Source of the DNA: Cepaea nemoralis
Lineage: Eukaryota; Mollusca; Gastropoda; Stylommatophora; Helicidae
Length of the DNA stretch: 64,000 nt
Assembly: GCA_014155875.1 (NCBI GenBank)
Contig: JACEFZ010027774.1
Coordinates: 271,001 to 335,000 of the forward strand
Reading direction: 5' to 3'
Part shown: positions 32,796 to 42,699 of the stretch, piece by piece
How positions within the stretch are numbered: the stretch's first letter is position 1
How the letters are laid out: each line of letters begins with the position of its first letter
The notes under the pieces: generated by a model
Told to the model about the DNA's origin: nothing
The model's database searches: none
The model's input: the letters and a program-made list of their open reading frames with translations, nothing else
Made by a program: the position numbers and the translations under genes

Positions 32796-32901
32796 AAGAA
32801 GAAGAAGAAGAAGAAGAAGAAGAAGAAGAAGAAGAAGAAGAAGAAGAAGAAGAAGAAGAAGAAGAAGAAGAAGAAGAAGAAGAAGAAGAAGAAGAAGAAG
32901 A
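32793..32901. repeat. GAA microsatellite
   Basis: About 36 uninterrupted GAA units fused in frame to the end of a LINE ORF, producing a 134-codon Glu-rich artefact. Confidence 0.97.
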
Positions 32902-33129
32902 ATTCCTTCAATTTTTTTTATCTGTTACTCAGACTAAGTCCTTTCTAATTGCCTTGATCGTGCAATTATAACTATGATTTTGGGTAACTATGTTTCCTTT
33001 TCAGGGACGAAAATTATGTCATCAATAAAGGCAGGTTGACTACAGTATGCCCACAAGCGGATACTCCTGGTATGTCTTGAAGGAATCTCATTATCATTTC
33101 GCTGTAGAAATTAAACAGATCGAGTGACA

Positions 33130-33300
33130 GCACAAAACCCCGCCTCGAGCTCTTAAACTTCTGGTGCGCTAATGGCAGGTTAGGGGATTAAACATTGATT
33201 TCTCGTTCAGAAAGACATGGCAAACTACTATAAGTAACACTGCCCAGAAAATCACCACTAGGTGTATCGAACTTTTTGCAAAGGACATGCAACTTTAATT
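33130..33300 (+). mobile_element. SINE, B-type body with D-like head (B2), copy 2
   Basis: CTCTTAAACTTCTGGTGCGC (head) followed by CGTTCAGAAAGACATGGCAA, ACTACTATAAGTAAC and the end TTGCAAAGGACATGCAACTT. Same head/body combination as 14.48 kb. Confidence 0.6.
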
Positions 33301-33343
33301 ATGTATTAATATTATCGAGTCTCTGTATATGTCAGGGAGAATA

Positions 33344-33344
<1 letters not shown>

Positions 33345-33436
<92 letters not shown>

Positions 33437-33437
33437 C
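33345..33437. repeat. CAGA microsatellite
   Basis: About 23 uninterrupted ACAG units. Confidence 0.98.
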
Positions 33438-33456
33438 GAAATTCATATTAAATTAT

Positions 33457-33753
33457 GGAGGTCAGCATGGCCGAACAGACAAGAGCGCTCGTTCTTAAAC
33501 TTCCGGTGTGTTGATGCCGAGGTAAGGGGTTCAACCCCTACACAAGACAGTTGGACTAAAATGCTGACCTCTCGTCCTTGACATGGGGACATAAATTGCA
33601 AGTACCTCTGAAGTCGGAATGGGTTCGCCTGATGGTGAAGGACACTGGTAACAGGGAAAGCTAACCCACACACAACATTCAGCCCAGTACTACTAGAAGT
33701 AGTGTGTGTGGACTACACTTGAATTCAAAGCGAGCGAGCGCAGAAACAACAAA
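33457..33753 (+). mobile_element. SINE, family D, complete copy
   Basis: Best copy of family D. A-box region GCATGGCCGAACAGACAAG, B box GGGGTTCAACCCC at about 33527, body ATAAATTGCAAGTACCTCTG, and terminal GACTACACTTGAATTC plus GCGAGCGAGCG. A 14-bp duplication with two mismatches flanks it: TCATATTAAATTAT (33443-33456) and TTATATTAAGTTAT (33754-33767). Confidence 0.82.
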
Positions 33754-33767
33754 TTATATTAAGTTAT

Positions 33768-34690
33768 TATCGGTTGTATTATTACACCCTTAAATCGTTA
33801 TTCCAAAACCATCAAGAATCTCAGGTAGTAAGTAATTACGACTTCACACACCCTTCGTCATATCTGTACGAGATAAGACAACCTGTTCACTTTCTCTTAA
33901 AATTAACTCTGCCTAACTGAGAACCAGTATACATCCAGTTTTACATTCAATCGTCGCTGCATTCTACTAGTGGACGCGCTTTGTCAAGGACGCTTAGCCA
34001 GAAAATACTGTCCCGTACAATCGAACTAATCGAATTATAAATGTTCGAATGCAAAACACCTAGTAGATGTGTCGCTAATTACTGCAGCGATCAATCTTTT
34101 TAATTGTTTAATTGCGGGCTGTAGGTAAACAGATGTCAAGGCTGTATCTGTATAATTCAGATGTAATGCAGTTTCTGAAAATAATTACTTTAATTGCGAC
34201 GGATTTAGTCTTTAGTCACGGTTCCAACTTCGTGGCAAAGGGTTAGCACATAATGCTCTGTTCCCGTACCAGTGAATATCATACAAAATGCTCATCATTG
34301 TCCCATGTGAAAAGTGAACAGACAAAAGTCCCGAAAAACTAACATCACGCCAGGTATACATGCATTAGGCGCTGCCAGAGTACCAACACTATAATCTGCT
34401 ACTAAAATTACAGTTTATCGTCAATGGAAGAGGCAGTCACTATAAATCCAGAAGTTGCACACACATTACAGCATAGGGCAAAACCAGTTAGTTCAGCAAC
34501 CGGCCATTCGTCATTTTCTTGAACATGCAGTTCACAATATAAACCACCGCGGACAGATGTAAAAGCAGTACGCGTGAAATCCACGGTTCACAGTGTCGCT
34601 CCACGCACTTAACTCAGTAGTTGGGCGACGGAATCATGGAATAAAAGCCCAAAATGAAGAAAATGCGTAAGTAAACTTAATATTTAATAT
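33768..34690. other. Unassigned spacer
   Basis: AT-leaning sequence. A possible decayed family B head (CTTCGTGGCAAAGGGTTAGC) lies at about 34229, without a body. Confidence 0.4.
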
Positions 34691-35037
34691 AAATATTATA
34701 GACGGGCTCTAAGAATATCTTGGATACAGAAAGGAATAAATTAATCCATACGACAAGAACTGAATATTGAAGAAGGTTGGCTACTAAGACGATAAATCAA
34801 AGAAATTGAAATATTTTTGTCACTTGAAACGACATGAAAGTTTGGTGAGAACAATCTTGGAGGAATATATGCCCGGGAAGAGAAGAAGAGGAAGGCAAAA
34901 GAGAAGTTGGGCGCAGAATGTGGAAGATGATCTCCAGACGAGTGTATCGGACACGGGGTATCATGCTTATGACCGAGAAGTTTTCCGGAAGGTGTTTTCT
35001 TATGGAAACGAAGTTCTGCAAAGGGCATGCTACTGAA
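34690..35037 (+). mobile_element. LINE C-terminal fragment (type X5)
   Basis: The plus strand reads YFCHLKRHESLVRTILEEYM, then PGKRRRGRQKRSWAQNVEDD, the C-terminal tail of an RTE/Jockey-like LINE ORF, ending RACY-stop at about 35035. Catalytic regions absent. Confidence 0.7.
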
Positions 35038-35370
35038 TGAATGAAACCGTAGCCAGAGGCTAAACGACTCCAGAGGCCTTAACAGCTCAAACGCCTATCT
35101 GCTACGTTGGAGTTAAGATAATCAAGTACAAGTACAGTTGAATAGAGAGGGAAATGTGTATGTCCTTTACAGTATGAATAAAATTAATATAACTGTGCTA
35201 AAGCTGAAAACGTATAAACAATATGTAAATTAACAGAACACAATTACGGAAAACATCGACCGCTGTGTTCTGTACATTACTTAGTATTATTTTATATTTT
35301 TTAATCTCCTTTACAGGACGTTCCAATCAACCCCAGCATGTTTGGTTGGTTATGATTTACTAAGCAAGTG
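35038..35370. other. Unassigned spacer
   Basis: AT-rich, nothing recognised. Confidence 0.4.
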
Positions 35371-35371
35371 T

Positions 35372-35438
35372 GAAGAAGAAGAAGAAGAAGAAGAAGAAGA
35401 AGAAGAAGAAGAAGAAGAAGAAGAAGAAGAAGAAGAAG

Positions 35439-35470
<32 letters not shown>

Positions 35471-35491
35471 GTAGTAGTAGTAGTAGTAGTA

Positions 35492-35537
<46 letters not shown>
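35372..35537. repeat. GAA then GTA microsatellite
   Basis: GAA units (35372-35468) then GTA units (35468-35537) with one missing base. Confidence 0.97.
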
Positions 35538-35600
35538 CTAAGAATGCAGCACCAAAGGTTAGCTTACTCGACACAAACTGCTCTCACTGCTCACTGTACC

Positions 35601-35758
35601 GTCTTCCTCTTCTTGCGTTCATCCGGAGTTAGTTTTTTTTTTTTTTCGAACGTGATTGCGTTGTGCCTGTTTACAGCAGAGCTGCGTTTTTTCGCCGTTA
35701 GGCCGACACATCCGACTTCTGCGGGCATTTGTTGACCGGGTCAACCTTCCCGGGGGGT
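35601..35758 (-). mobile_element. Retroposon family C, copy 4, 5' truncated
   Basis: 158 bp, nearly identical to the start of copy 2 (TGTGCCTGTTTACAGCAGAG, ACATCCGACTTCTGCGGGCA). CTCACTGTACC lies at 35590-35600 and 35759-35769, a perfect 11-bp duplication. Its first bases also match the family C sequence expected there, so the truncation may involve microhomology. Confidence 0.85.
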
Positions 35759-35859
35759 CTCACTGTACCTTATAATGAGTAATAATACACTCTACATATC
35801 ACTGCCGCAATGGAAAAGGCACTTTGGTTTTGTCAGAAAAGTCAATAGGTTGTCACGAG

Positions 35860-35937
35860 ATATTATATCATTATCATCATCATCATTATCATCATCATCA
35901 TCACCATCGTCATCATCAACATCATTATCATCATTTT
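35860..35937. repeat. ATC/ATT trinucleotide array
   Basis: Imperfect ATC repeats. Confidence 0.9.
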
Positions 35938-35939
35938 GA

Positions 35940-36272
35940 GCGGGACGCAGAGGTGTTTCCAAGGCACCAGGGCCGGGTTATATACTGGCCAAGACCTATT
36001 GACGCGTCCTCGTCGAGCGTCCTGGGCAACAGGTCCCCTCGGGGTCCTGGCTAAAGTCAATAGGATCGCCGATTCCTCCGAAGTCGGAGAGTGTCTGCCT
36101 GTACGGCGAGGAACCACCAGTCTGCACACCAATAAGCCAGACATGGGACAACGGATACTCACGCAAACCTCAGGTCCTGTATGACACCACACATATGGAC
36201 AACAGGATGCCTTCATCGACATACGGGACTTCGCGTTGGAGCTCAAGCCAACGAACACAAGCAAGCAGCATC
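35940..36272 (+). repeat. Interspersed repeat family H, copy 1
   Basis: About 330 bp collinear with 42.20-42.54 kb: GAGGTGTTTCCAAGGCACCA, TACTGGCCAAGACCTA, GTCTGCCTGTACGGCGAGGA, AATAAGCCAGACATGG and AACGAACACAAGCAAG. A plus-strand frame includes QDAFIDIRDFALELKP, suggesting the tail of a transposon ORF, but I do not recognise the family. Confidence 0.7.
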
Positions 36273-36279
36273 ATTTTGA

Positions 36280-36375
36280 GCCACAGTGGCGCAGTGGTCA
36301 GCATGCTTGTCTGCCGACCTGGTTGTCATGTGTTCGAATCCCCATCGAGGGATGTGTCTACGAGAGGAAGTCAAT
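36280..36375 (+). mobile_element. tRNA-derived SINE head
   Basis: A box TGGCGCAGTGGTCAGCATG at about 36290 and B box TGTTCGAATCCCC at about 36331, spaced as in a tRNA. Too degraded for a functional tRNA; body short or absent. Confidence 0.6.
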
Positions 36376-36399
36376 AAGTAAGTCACACATGGCTGTAGA

Positions 36400-36541
36400 A
36401 AAATAACTAAATATGATAACAACTTGAAACCAGTTTATTTTTATACACACATTGTCCCTTTATGTCTCCACATAATTTTCGCCAGCATTGATGCACTTAT
36501 TCCATCGTTTTATCAGTTCTCCCAGACCGGCTGCATAGAAC
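36400..36541 (-). pseudogene. mariner transposase C-terminal fragment
   Basis: The minus strand (36460-36540) encodes FYAAGLGELIKRWNKCI, then NAGENYVET and a stop: the last 26 residues of a mariner-family transposase, whose C-terminus typically reads RWxKCxxxGGxYVE. The remainder of the enzyme (HTH and DD34D catalytic region) is absent, so this is a short relic. Sequence from 36400 to 36459 may be the element's 3' untranslated end. Confidence 0.75.
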
Positions 36542-36544
36542 TAC

Positions 36545-36770
36545 GTACATTGACTTAAGCTCCCCGGTGGACCTAACTTAAAACGGGTAAAAAAAAAAAA
36601 GAGGCAGTGTGATTTTGACCACAACATCCTAGGATAGTCGATTGATCTATAAGAATATGGAGACACAGCCATATACCCGAGGTATTCACTCACTGTACTC
36701 ACTGTACTCACTTCAAGTGGAACATAACTGTCCTTACTTTCGTTGCCTACAATCATTATAATCACCCTCT
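36545..36770. other. Unassigned spacer with A-run
   Basis: A-run at 36589-36600; nothing else recognised. Confidence 0.4.
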
Positions 36771-37318
36771 CATCTCATAAGGTTCCTCTTGTACCTTGCC
36801 GTGTCGAGATGAAGAATAAATATCGGCAGTGTGCAAGTTTATAGACTACATGTCTCGAGATTCCCAAGGACGTTGCTAATCCCTCTGTTCATTTGGTTGG
36901 TCTCTTCTGCTTCCATTTGGTGTGTATATCATTGCTTATTGTGGTATACTATTAGTTGGTAATCTAGTTACATGGCCAAACCATTTAACTTGCTGCCTTC
37001 TGATAAAATCTAGCTCTGCTATAACCTCCACTTTAGTTCTGATTTCTTCAGTTCTTCATTTCTCTCTTCTTGATACATTTATTTTTTTGTGATTTTTCTT
37101 TTCTCTTTTCTTGTCATTGTCCATGTTTGGCATTGGTAGCAAACAGTTGGTAGGAAGATTGTGTTGTAGAGTGCTTTCTTAGTATCTATTGATGCGTGTT
37201 TGTTCTTTAGTATTGGTGACATTTGTCCAATGAGTTGGCTTGCCTTATTGCACCTATTTTCGATCTCATCTTCTGATCTGCCACTTGATAATATTATACT
37301 TCCTACGCACTTGAAGCT

Positions 37319-37320
<2 letters not shown>

Positions 37321-37351
<31 letters not shown>

Positions 37352-37405
37352 TATCTAATTAGTGACGCGTGTGAATGGATTAACGAGATTCCCACTGTCC
37401 CTATT

Positions 37406-37444
<39 letters not shown>

Positions 37445-37454
37445 TAGAATCAGA

Positions 37455-37491
<37 letters not shown>

Positions 37492-37590
37492 ACTTTGTGA
37501 AGACACATGAACGGTGTAGCATAGGTGGGAGCGCAAGCGCAATTGAAATACCACTTCTTTTATCGTTTCTTTACTTATTCAGTCACAAGC
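37321..37590 (+). rRNA. 28S rRNA fragment (R2 target-site region)
   Basis: Contains the conserved core CTCTTAAGGTAGCCAAATGC, then ATCTAATTAGTGACGCG, ATTCCCACTGTCCCTAT, ACTATCTAGCGAAACCACAG, GACCCTGTTGAGCTTGACTC and TTTCTTTACTTATTCAGT. This is the large-subunit domain known as the R2/R1 retrotransposon target region. Several substitutions at normally invariant positions (for example CTCGTTATC) and the lack of flanking rDNA show it is a retroposed fragment and not a ribosomal gene. Confidence 0.93.
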
Positions 37591-38065
37591 GGAGATTTGG
37601 TCGTAACAGATGAACAATATCTCCGGCGGGCCTATTCTCGCTGGTCGCGGGATCCGCAAGAGTCAGACAGGGAGTCTGACGGTAGGTCACGCTTACGTTG
37701 GTCCGGACACTTACGAATGAGAGGTGTACACGCTCATACAGGCCCAGACACTGCTTTAAGGCCCTGTGATGCGGGATATGACTGAACGCCTTTAACCCAA
37801 GTTCCAGGGATGTGAGGGTCTGGCCACCACTCACCTCTTGCTATTGGAGGCTTGATGCTGAGCCGCCAGCATCTGCAGCCTACCTTGTTCCAGAAGTACT
37901 GGTTATCCTTTCATCTGGAGTAAACAAGGCAAGGCCGAGAGAGGGAACATGCTGCATGGGCAACACATGTTCTCTCAATCCATGCCCAGGCATTGTGCGG
38001 TGGGATTTTGGCCAAATTCCAATCCACATATTTTCGTCTGTCAAGACGGCAAGGTGCCACTCACT
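37321..38065 (+). mobile_element. Composite retroposon with 28S rRNA head and LINE X4 tail
   Basis: Flanked by a perfect 13-bp duplication CACTTGAAGCTCT (37308-37320 and 38066-38078), with the uninterrupted LINE continuing on each side. Three parts are visible. (1) 37321-about 37590 is 28S ribosomal RNA. (2) About 37860-38000 matches the 5' region of the LINE at 46-50 kb (TTGTTCCAGAAGTACTGG, GGCCGAGAGAGGGAACATGC). (3) 38036-38060 is CGTCTGTCAAGACGGCAAGG, the hairpin that closes that LINE's 3' end at about 46.25 kb. The middle is unidentified. This is the layout of a SINE: borrowed RNA head, body and partner-LINE tail. Confidence 0.82.
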
Positions 38066-38545
38066 CACTTGAAGCTCTTTACTTATTTTAGGGAGTGTTC
38101 TTTTAGATGAATCTTTCTTGTTGCATATTCTTTGGTTTTAATCATTACCTCAATTTTACGGATTCTAATTGCAATGTTTTGTTCCTACACACTTTTTTAG
38201 AGTTCTTTAATGGTTTAAATTGCCATTGCTTCTTCTTATGTGTTCTATTTGTCATGCAGTGTTCTTGCGGTATCTGTTTGTCTGGTTTCTTTAAATATGT
38301 GGTCTATATAGATTATGAACAAGAGAGGGGACAGGACAAAGCCTTGTAGCACTCCGGATCTTATGGTGAAGGTTTCTGAGTGTCCTCCATTTGATCTTGC
38401 CGTCCATTCACTGTTGTTGTACAAGCTTCCATATAAGTTTGTTAGATGTGTACTCACTCCATATCGTTTAAGGATTTCCCACAGCTTGTTTCTATCTACT
38501 CAATCAAATCTCTTTTCTTGGTCGACAAAGGCTAAGTAATTAACA

Positions 38546-39330
38546 TCACAAGCTACAAATAAAGTGTAAGTCTGTTGATAAAGAAGAGTGATTATCAGAA
38601 AATGGATGCCCAACTGTATAAAACAAACATGAAATGCCTGTTTAACAAAAAAATTATTTTTACGCAACAAAACATCGGAAGCAAGCAATGTAGACATGAA
38701 CAACATCAACTACAAAATCCATCTTAAGAAGAACAAAACCCTGTGTAAGCTCAAAAACTCAACCCATCCTCCACAACAAAACTCGACCTTATCCTCGAGA
38801 AACGATACTCGCTCGTATCTTCAAGCTAGCCGCCAAACAAATCACAGTATCAACAATAAAGACATCCCATCGTTGAGATGCTTCCACTTATTTGCCTTGC
38901 ATTAGAGAAAAAAGCAATGCTTAGGAAACAATAACTGTCGGGAATGAATAATGTCATCCTTGCCAGTTCTCCCCCTTTCCTTGCCTGCGTTCAGATGTAA
39001 ATTTACTAAGTCTAGAGTTTCAAGGTTAATACATACACAGGAACTCAGTGAATCCGCGCAAACAACAAACAAATGAGCTAAAGTTTCATTTGGTTTATAA
39101 AGGACCACTTTTATTCTACCGGGGATATCTGCATAAGTGCCCCAGCCTCCCCCCTGAGGTCACACAAGGATAATTTCGGCAGTGGACTATTTCTTCTCGC
39201 GGATCAGCATCCGCGATTGTGTGCATACCAGCATCATGCATACTGCCCATGTTCTTCGCATGGGTAAAAGTAGTCCCAGAGATGATACAACCCCTGGGTG
39301 TGGACTGTTAGGCCTCCACATATTTTAGGC
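38546..39330. other. Unassigned spacer
   Basis: No recognised gene or repeat. Short ORFs only. Confidence 0.4.
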
Positions 39331-39399
39331 TATGCCATATGAGATGGGGTGTCCAGTTGCCTTCTTAGCCGCCGTTATGTTTCCAGACAATTCCTCGAA

Positions 39400-39560
39400 T
39401 ATTCTGAAAATTACCTGGCATCTATTTTACGAGGCTGGATCGACCCCAGATCAGTATTTGTCGGGAAAAACAATAATGCTGCGTCTGCTCGGGATTTGAA
39501 CCTTAAACATTGTCTTGACAGGGCAGCGTACTAACCACTGTACCACCCCGGCCACCTAAA
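39400..39560 (-). mobile_element. tRNA-derived SINE head, antisense
   Basis: The reverse complement gives GGTGGTACAGTGGTTAGTAC (A box) and GGTTCAAATCCCGAGC (B box, about 39492-39500), spaced about 40 bases. The body runs toward 39400. Single copy in the window. Confidence 0.6.
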
Positions 39561-39930
39561 CGGGTAGGCTTTCACTATGTTGGAATGTAGTCCGAGCAGC
39601 CGATTGCTACTTCCAGTTTCGCTCTTCAACTGCCGGAGTATTTTGACTTGTGCAATGTGTACGTGGGTCCTTCTAGTTGTCCGCTCTTTTCTGTAAGTAT
39701 AGGTGCCCGATTCACTACCCCAGAATCGAAGTATAAAATCCACAGCCTGATTCCTCTCCGGTCCTCTCAAGTTAGAAACTGAAGCAGGTATGTCTAAATT
39801 ATCAAAGACGACTGCCATTGCTGCCTATAGTAGCTTTCGGTGTAGGACAGGATGGGAGGATTTAACCTAGGGAAGTAAGGCCACCTGCTGGATAGTGCTT
39901 GTGAGAAGAACTGTGCAGGTTAGGGGGGTT
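39561..39930. other. Unassigned spacer
   Basis: No recognised feature. May include a decayed SINE body. Confidence 0.35.
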
Positions 39931-39964
39931 TTTTTTAAACCCCTGACAGAAAAAGCCATCACCT

Positions 39965-40035
39965 TACTGAAGATTCGAACCTGGGTCTCCCGAATGCGAA
40001 CCCGGAGTTTTAGGCACACAACCCGACGCTTCTCT
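39965..40035 (-). mobile_element. tRNA-like SINE head remnant, antisense
   Basis: The reverse complement contains CCAGGTTCGAATCTTC (B-box-like) and upstream GTGTGCCTAAAAC. Weak A box. Confidence 0.45.
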
Positions 40036-40049
40036 GCGTTTAAACATGT

Positions 40050-40384
40050 GATATGAATGTATACCGTTCTAAAGGGTTACTCCTTTTGCACAACTTGTAT
40101 CACGTAGTGATGATTGATATCCTCTGGTATCATGCTAGCATGTAGACTACCTTCAATAAAGAACATCAATCCAAACAGATCAATATATTTTCCTCTTCCA
40201 TCCTTCGGTGTAAAAGTATCATACATAGAGACAAACAGACAGACAGAATGACAGACAAGTAGGTCTCTTTAAAAACGTGTAGCATGTCTTAATTTCTTAT
40301 CTATATATATATATATATCTTCCTCTTTTATCCTTCGCTGTAGGAATTACTTTTTTCCCCTCATATAGACAGACACACACACAC

Positions 40385-40434
<50 letters not shown>

Positions 40435-40706
40435 AGAGAGAGAGTCAGACAGACAGGACTCTTGCAAAGCGTGTAGCATGTCTTGCGTTCTTATAAATAC
40501 GTTCCAATTCTACCCTTCGGCGTAGAAATATACTTTTTTCTCTAATAAAGACAGAAAGACAAACAGACAGACTGACTGACAGACTGGCAGACAGACAGAC
40601 AGACCAACAGACAGAAAGAGGGCCAGACAGAGGACCAGACAGACAGACAGACAGACAGACAGACGGATGGACAGACAGACAGACAGACGGACGGACGGAC
40701 GGACAG

Positions 40707-40749
<43 letters not shown>

Positions 40750-40925
40750 GCGAGTCAGTAGACAGACAAGCAGACAGACAGACTAATAGACAGCCAGACA
40801 AACGAACAGACAGACAAACAGAGAGACAGACAGGCCTCTTGCAAAACTTGTAGCATGTTTTTAAGATTGATATATTTTAGAACCATGCTACGATGTTGAA
40901 TACCTTCAATAAAAACACATCAAGC
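40050..40925. repeat. Long-unit tandem repeat with CAGA, GA and TATA islands
   Basis: Recurring modules: TTGCAAAACTTGTAGCATGT (40.08, 40.27, 40.46 and 40.84 kb in diverged form), then TTCCTCTTNTATCCTTCGCT and GTAGNAAT, then a CAGA or GA microsatellite (40397-40445 GA; 40555-40840 CAGA-type). ORFs in this interval (such as [10 protein letters not shown] types) are microsatellite artefacts. Confidence 0.75.
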
Positions 40926-41049
40926 CAATTAAAGTGCATTCACATTGGATCAGAAGCCATGGGCGATCAACCCATCTCACACTAAACCTAAACTCACCTT
41001 CCACAGCCGATTTATTTTCAACTAAGCACCAGTCACGCTCACAAGAGTC

Positions 41050-41822
41050 TATGTTCTCTTTAGTACTCGCTGTTACTCTTTTACCTTCGTCTGTAAAAAT
41101 ACTGTCCGTTCTATTTGAGTCTTTCCTCTTAAAACATCGGCTATAGGAATGTCCTAAGTTCTTATTGAGTCTTCCCTCATAAACCATCGGCTGTACGAAT
41201 GTCTTAAGTGTTTATTGAGTCTTTCCGCTTAAACTAACAGCTGTAGAAATGTCTTAAGTTTTTTTTTTTTTTTTATTGTCTTCCCTCTTAAACGATCGGC
41301 TGTAGGACTGCCTTAAGTTATTATTGTGTCTTCCCTCTTAAACCATCGGCCGTAGGACTGTCTTAAGTTCTTATTTATTTAGTTTTACTCTTAAACCATC
41401 GGCTGTAGGAATGTTTTAAGTTCTTATTGAGTCTTCCTACTTAAACCATCGGGTATTGGAATGTCTTAAGTTCTTATTGAGTCTTCCCTCTTAAACCATC
41501 AGCGGTAGGAATGTCTTAAGTTGTTATTGAGTCTTCCCTCTTCTCCCCTAGGCTGTAAAAATACCTTTAGTTCTTATATATACTTTCCTATGCTTTCATT
41601 CGCTTTTGAAATACTTTTAGTTCTTATATACACTTTCTACTTCTATCATTCGCTGTAGAAATACCTTTAGTTGTTGTATATGCTTTCCTCTTCTATCATT
41701 CGCTGAAGAAATACCACGTGTTTTGTTTTTTAATATTGTTTCTCATAAGCCATCAGCTGTAGAAATGCTTCAAGTTTTTATAATACCTTCAAATGCTAAC
41801 CTTCGCTGTAGAAATATCCTTT
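41050..41822. repeat. 50-bp tandem array, about 15 decayed units
   Basis: Units read TTCTTATTGAGTCTTCCCTC, TTAAACCATCGGCTGTAGGA, ATGTCTTAAG. Downstream units (41.53-41.82 kb) change to ATCATTCGCTGTAGAAATAC, the same module as in the 40.05-40.93 kb array, so the two arrays are parts of one decaying system. Confidence 0.88.
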
Positions 41823-41837
41823 GGGAAGTTGAAGAGT

Positions 41838-41880
41838 GTGTGGTCTTATCCATTCAGCCATGCTGACCTCCGCCTAGCCT
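41838..41880 (-). mobile_element. SINE, family D, head only, antisense
   Basis: CCATTCAGCCATGCTGACCT is the reverse complement of the family D head. Confidence 0.5.
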
Positions 41881-42104
41881 GTTAATTTACATGTGCTCCT
41901 ACACAGTACAGCCGGTGCATTCGTACGATCGCTAGGAGGTTAAGCTTAAAGTGGCAGGAGCGCGGTTGGACTGGAGCTGGTTCGACGCTTGCGCTCGTTC
42001 GTCCGGTGCGCGAAGGAAAGACTGACCACTATTTTTCCGTGCACTCAATACAAACCTTCCCATACCCACCGCAGGTTTCTCTTACTGGCTTCTTTAACTG
42101 ATTA

Positions 42105-42206
42105 GTGTTAAAGAAACAGTAGCTTTGGCCCGAACAAAAATGGTTGGAGGAAAATGGGAAGTAGGGGTGTGTCACAGTTATGACTTAAAGGTTGTTAATA
42201 TGGTAG
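42105..42206 (+). repeat. Interspersed repeat family G, copy 3
   Basis: AAATGGGAAGTAGGGGTGTG, then GTTGTTAATATGGTAGCAGA; fused without a gap to family H. Confidence 0.6.
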
Positions 42207-42540
42207 CAGAGGTGTTTCCAAGGCACCAGGGCTAGGTTTCATACTGGCCAAGACCTACGTACTAACACGTCCTAGCCGTGCGTCCTGGGCAAGGGGTTCC
42301 TTCAGGGTCCTGGCTAACGTAGTAGGATAGCTGATTATTCCGAAGTCGGGAGAGTATCTGCCTGCACGGCGAGGCACCACCAGTTTGTACATCAATAAGC
42401 CAGACATGGACAACGGATACTCACGTAATCCTCAGTCCGGTATGGCATCACACTGATGTTGGACAACAGGATGTCTTCATCTGACATACAGGACTTCGCG
42501 CTGGAGTTCACAACCAGCGAACACAAGCGAACAAGAAGGC
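42207..42540 (+). repeat. Interspersed repeat family H, copy 2
   Basis: Collinear with 35.94-36.27 kb over its whole length; ends CAGCGAACACAAGCGAAC. Confidence 0.7.
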
Positions 42541-42699
42541 TGCTTAGGGAAAACTACTGTTTTGATATTTTAATTGAGACAACATCTTGCAATGACAACA
42601 TTTCGGCGATATATAAACAGATATGAGAAGGCGCCTAAGATGACTGATTCATTCCATGGCACTTAATGAGTTAAGAGACTAGAAGATTTTCAACAAAAT

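Larger units (their letters stand above)
36770..38545 (-). pseudogene. LINE RT remnant (type X2), split by a 28S-headed retroposon
   Basis: Read on the minus strand from 38545: a motif A trace (FVDQEKRFD, about 38505), VLQGFVLSPLLFIIYIDHIF (motif B, about 38330-38400), then decayed sequence to 38079. After the insertion it resumes at 37320 with the post-thumb region (about 37230-36900) and ends with the X2 3' end (CACGGCAAGGTACAAGAGGA) and a short GAGAT tail at about 36770. The endonuclease is absent and the frame broken. The insertion at 37321-38065 carries a 13-bp duplication of LINE sequence. Confidence 0.8.

Noticed and set aside
37321..37590. Functional rRNA gene
   Set aside because: Only part of 28S, with mutations in the core, bounded by a target-site duplication inside a LINE; a retroposed fragment.
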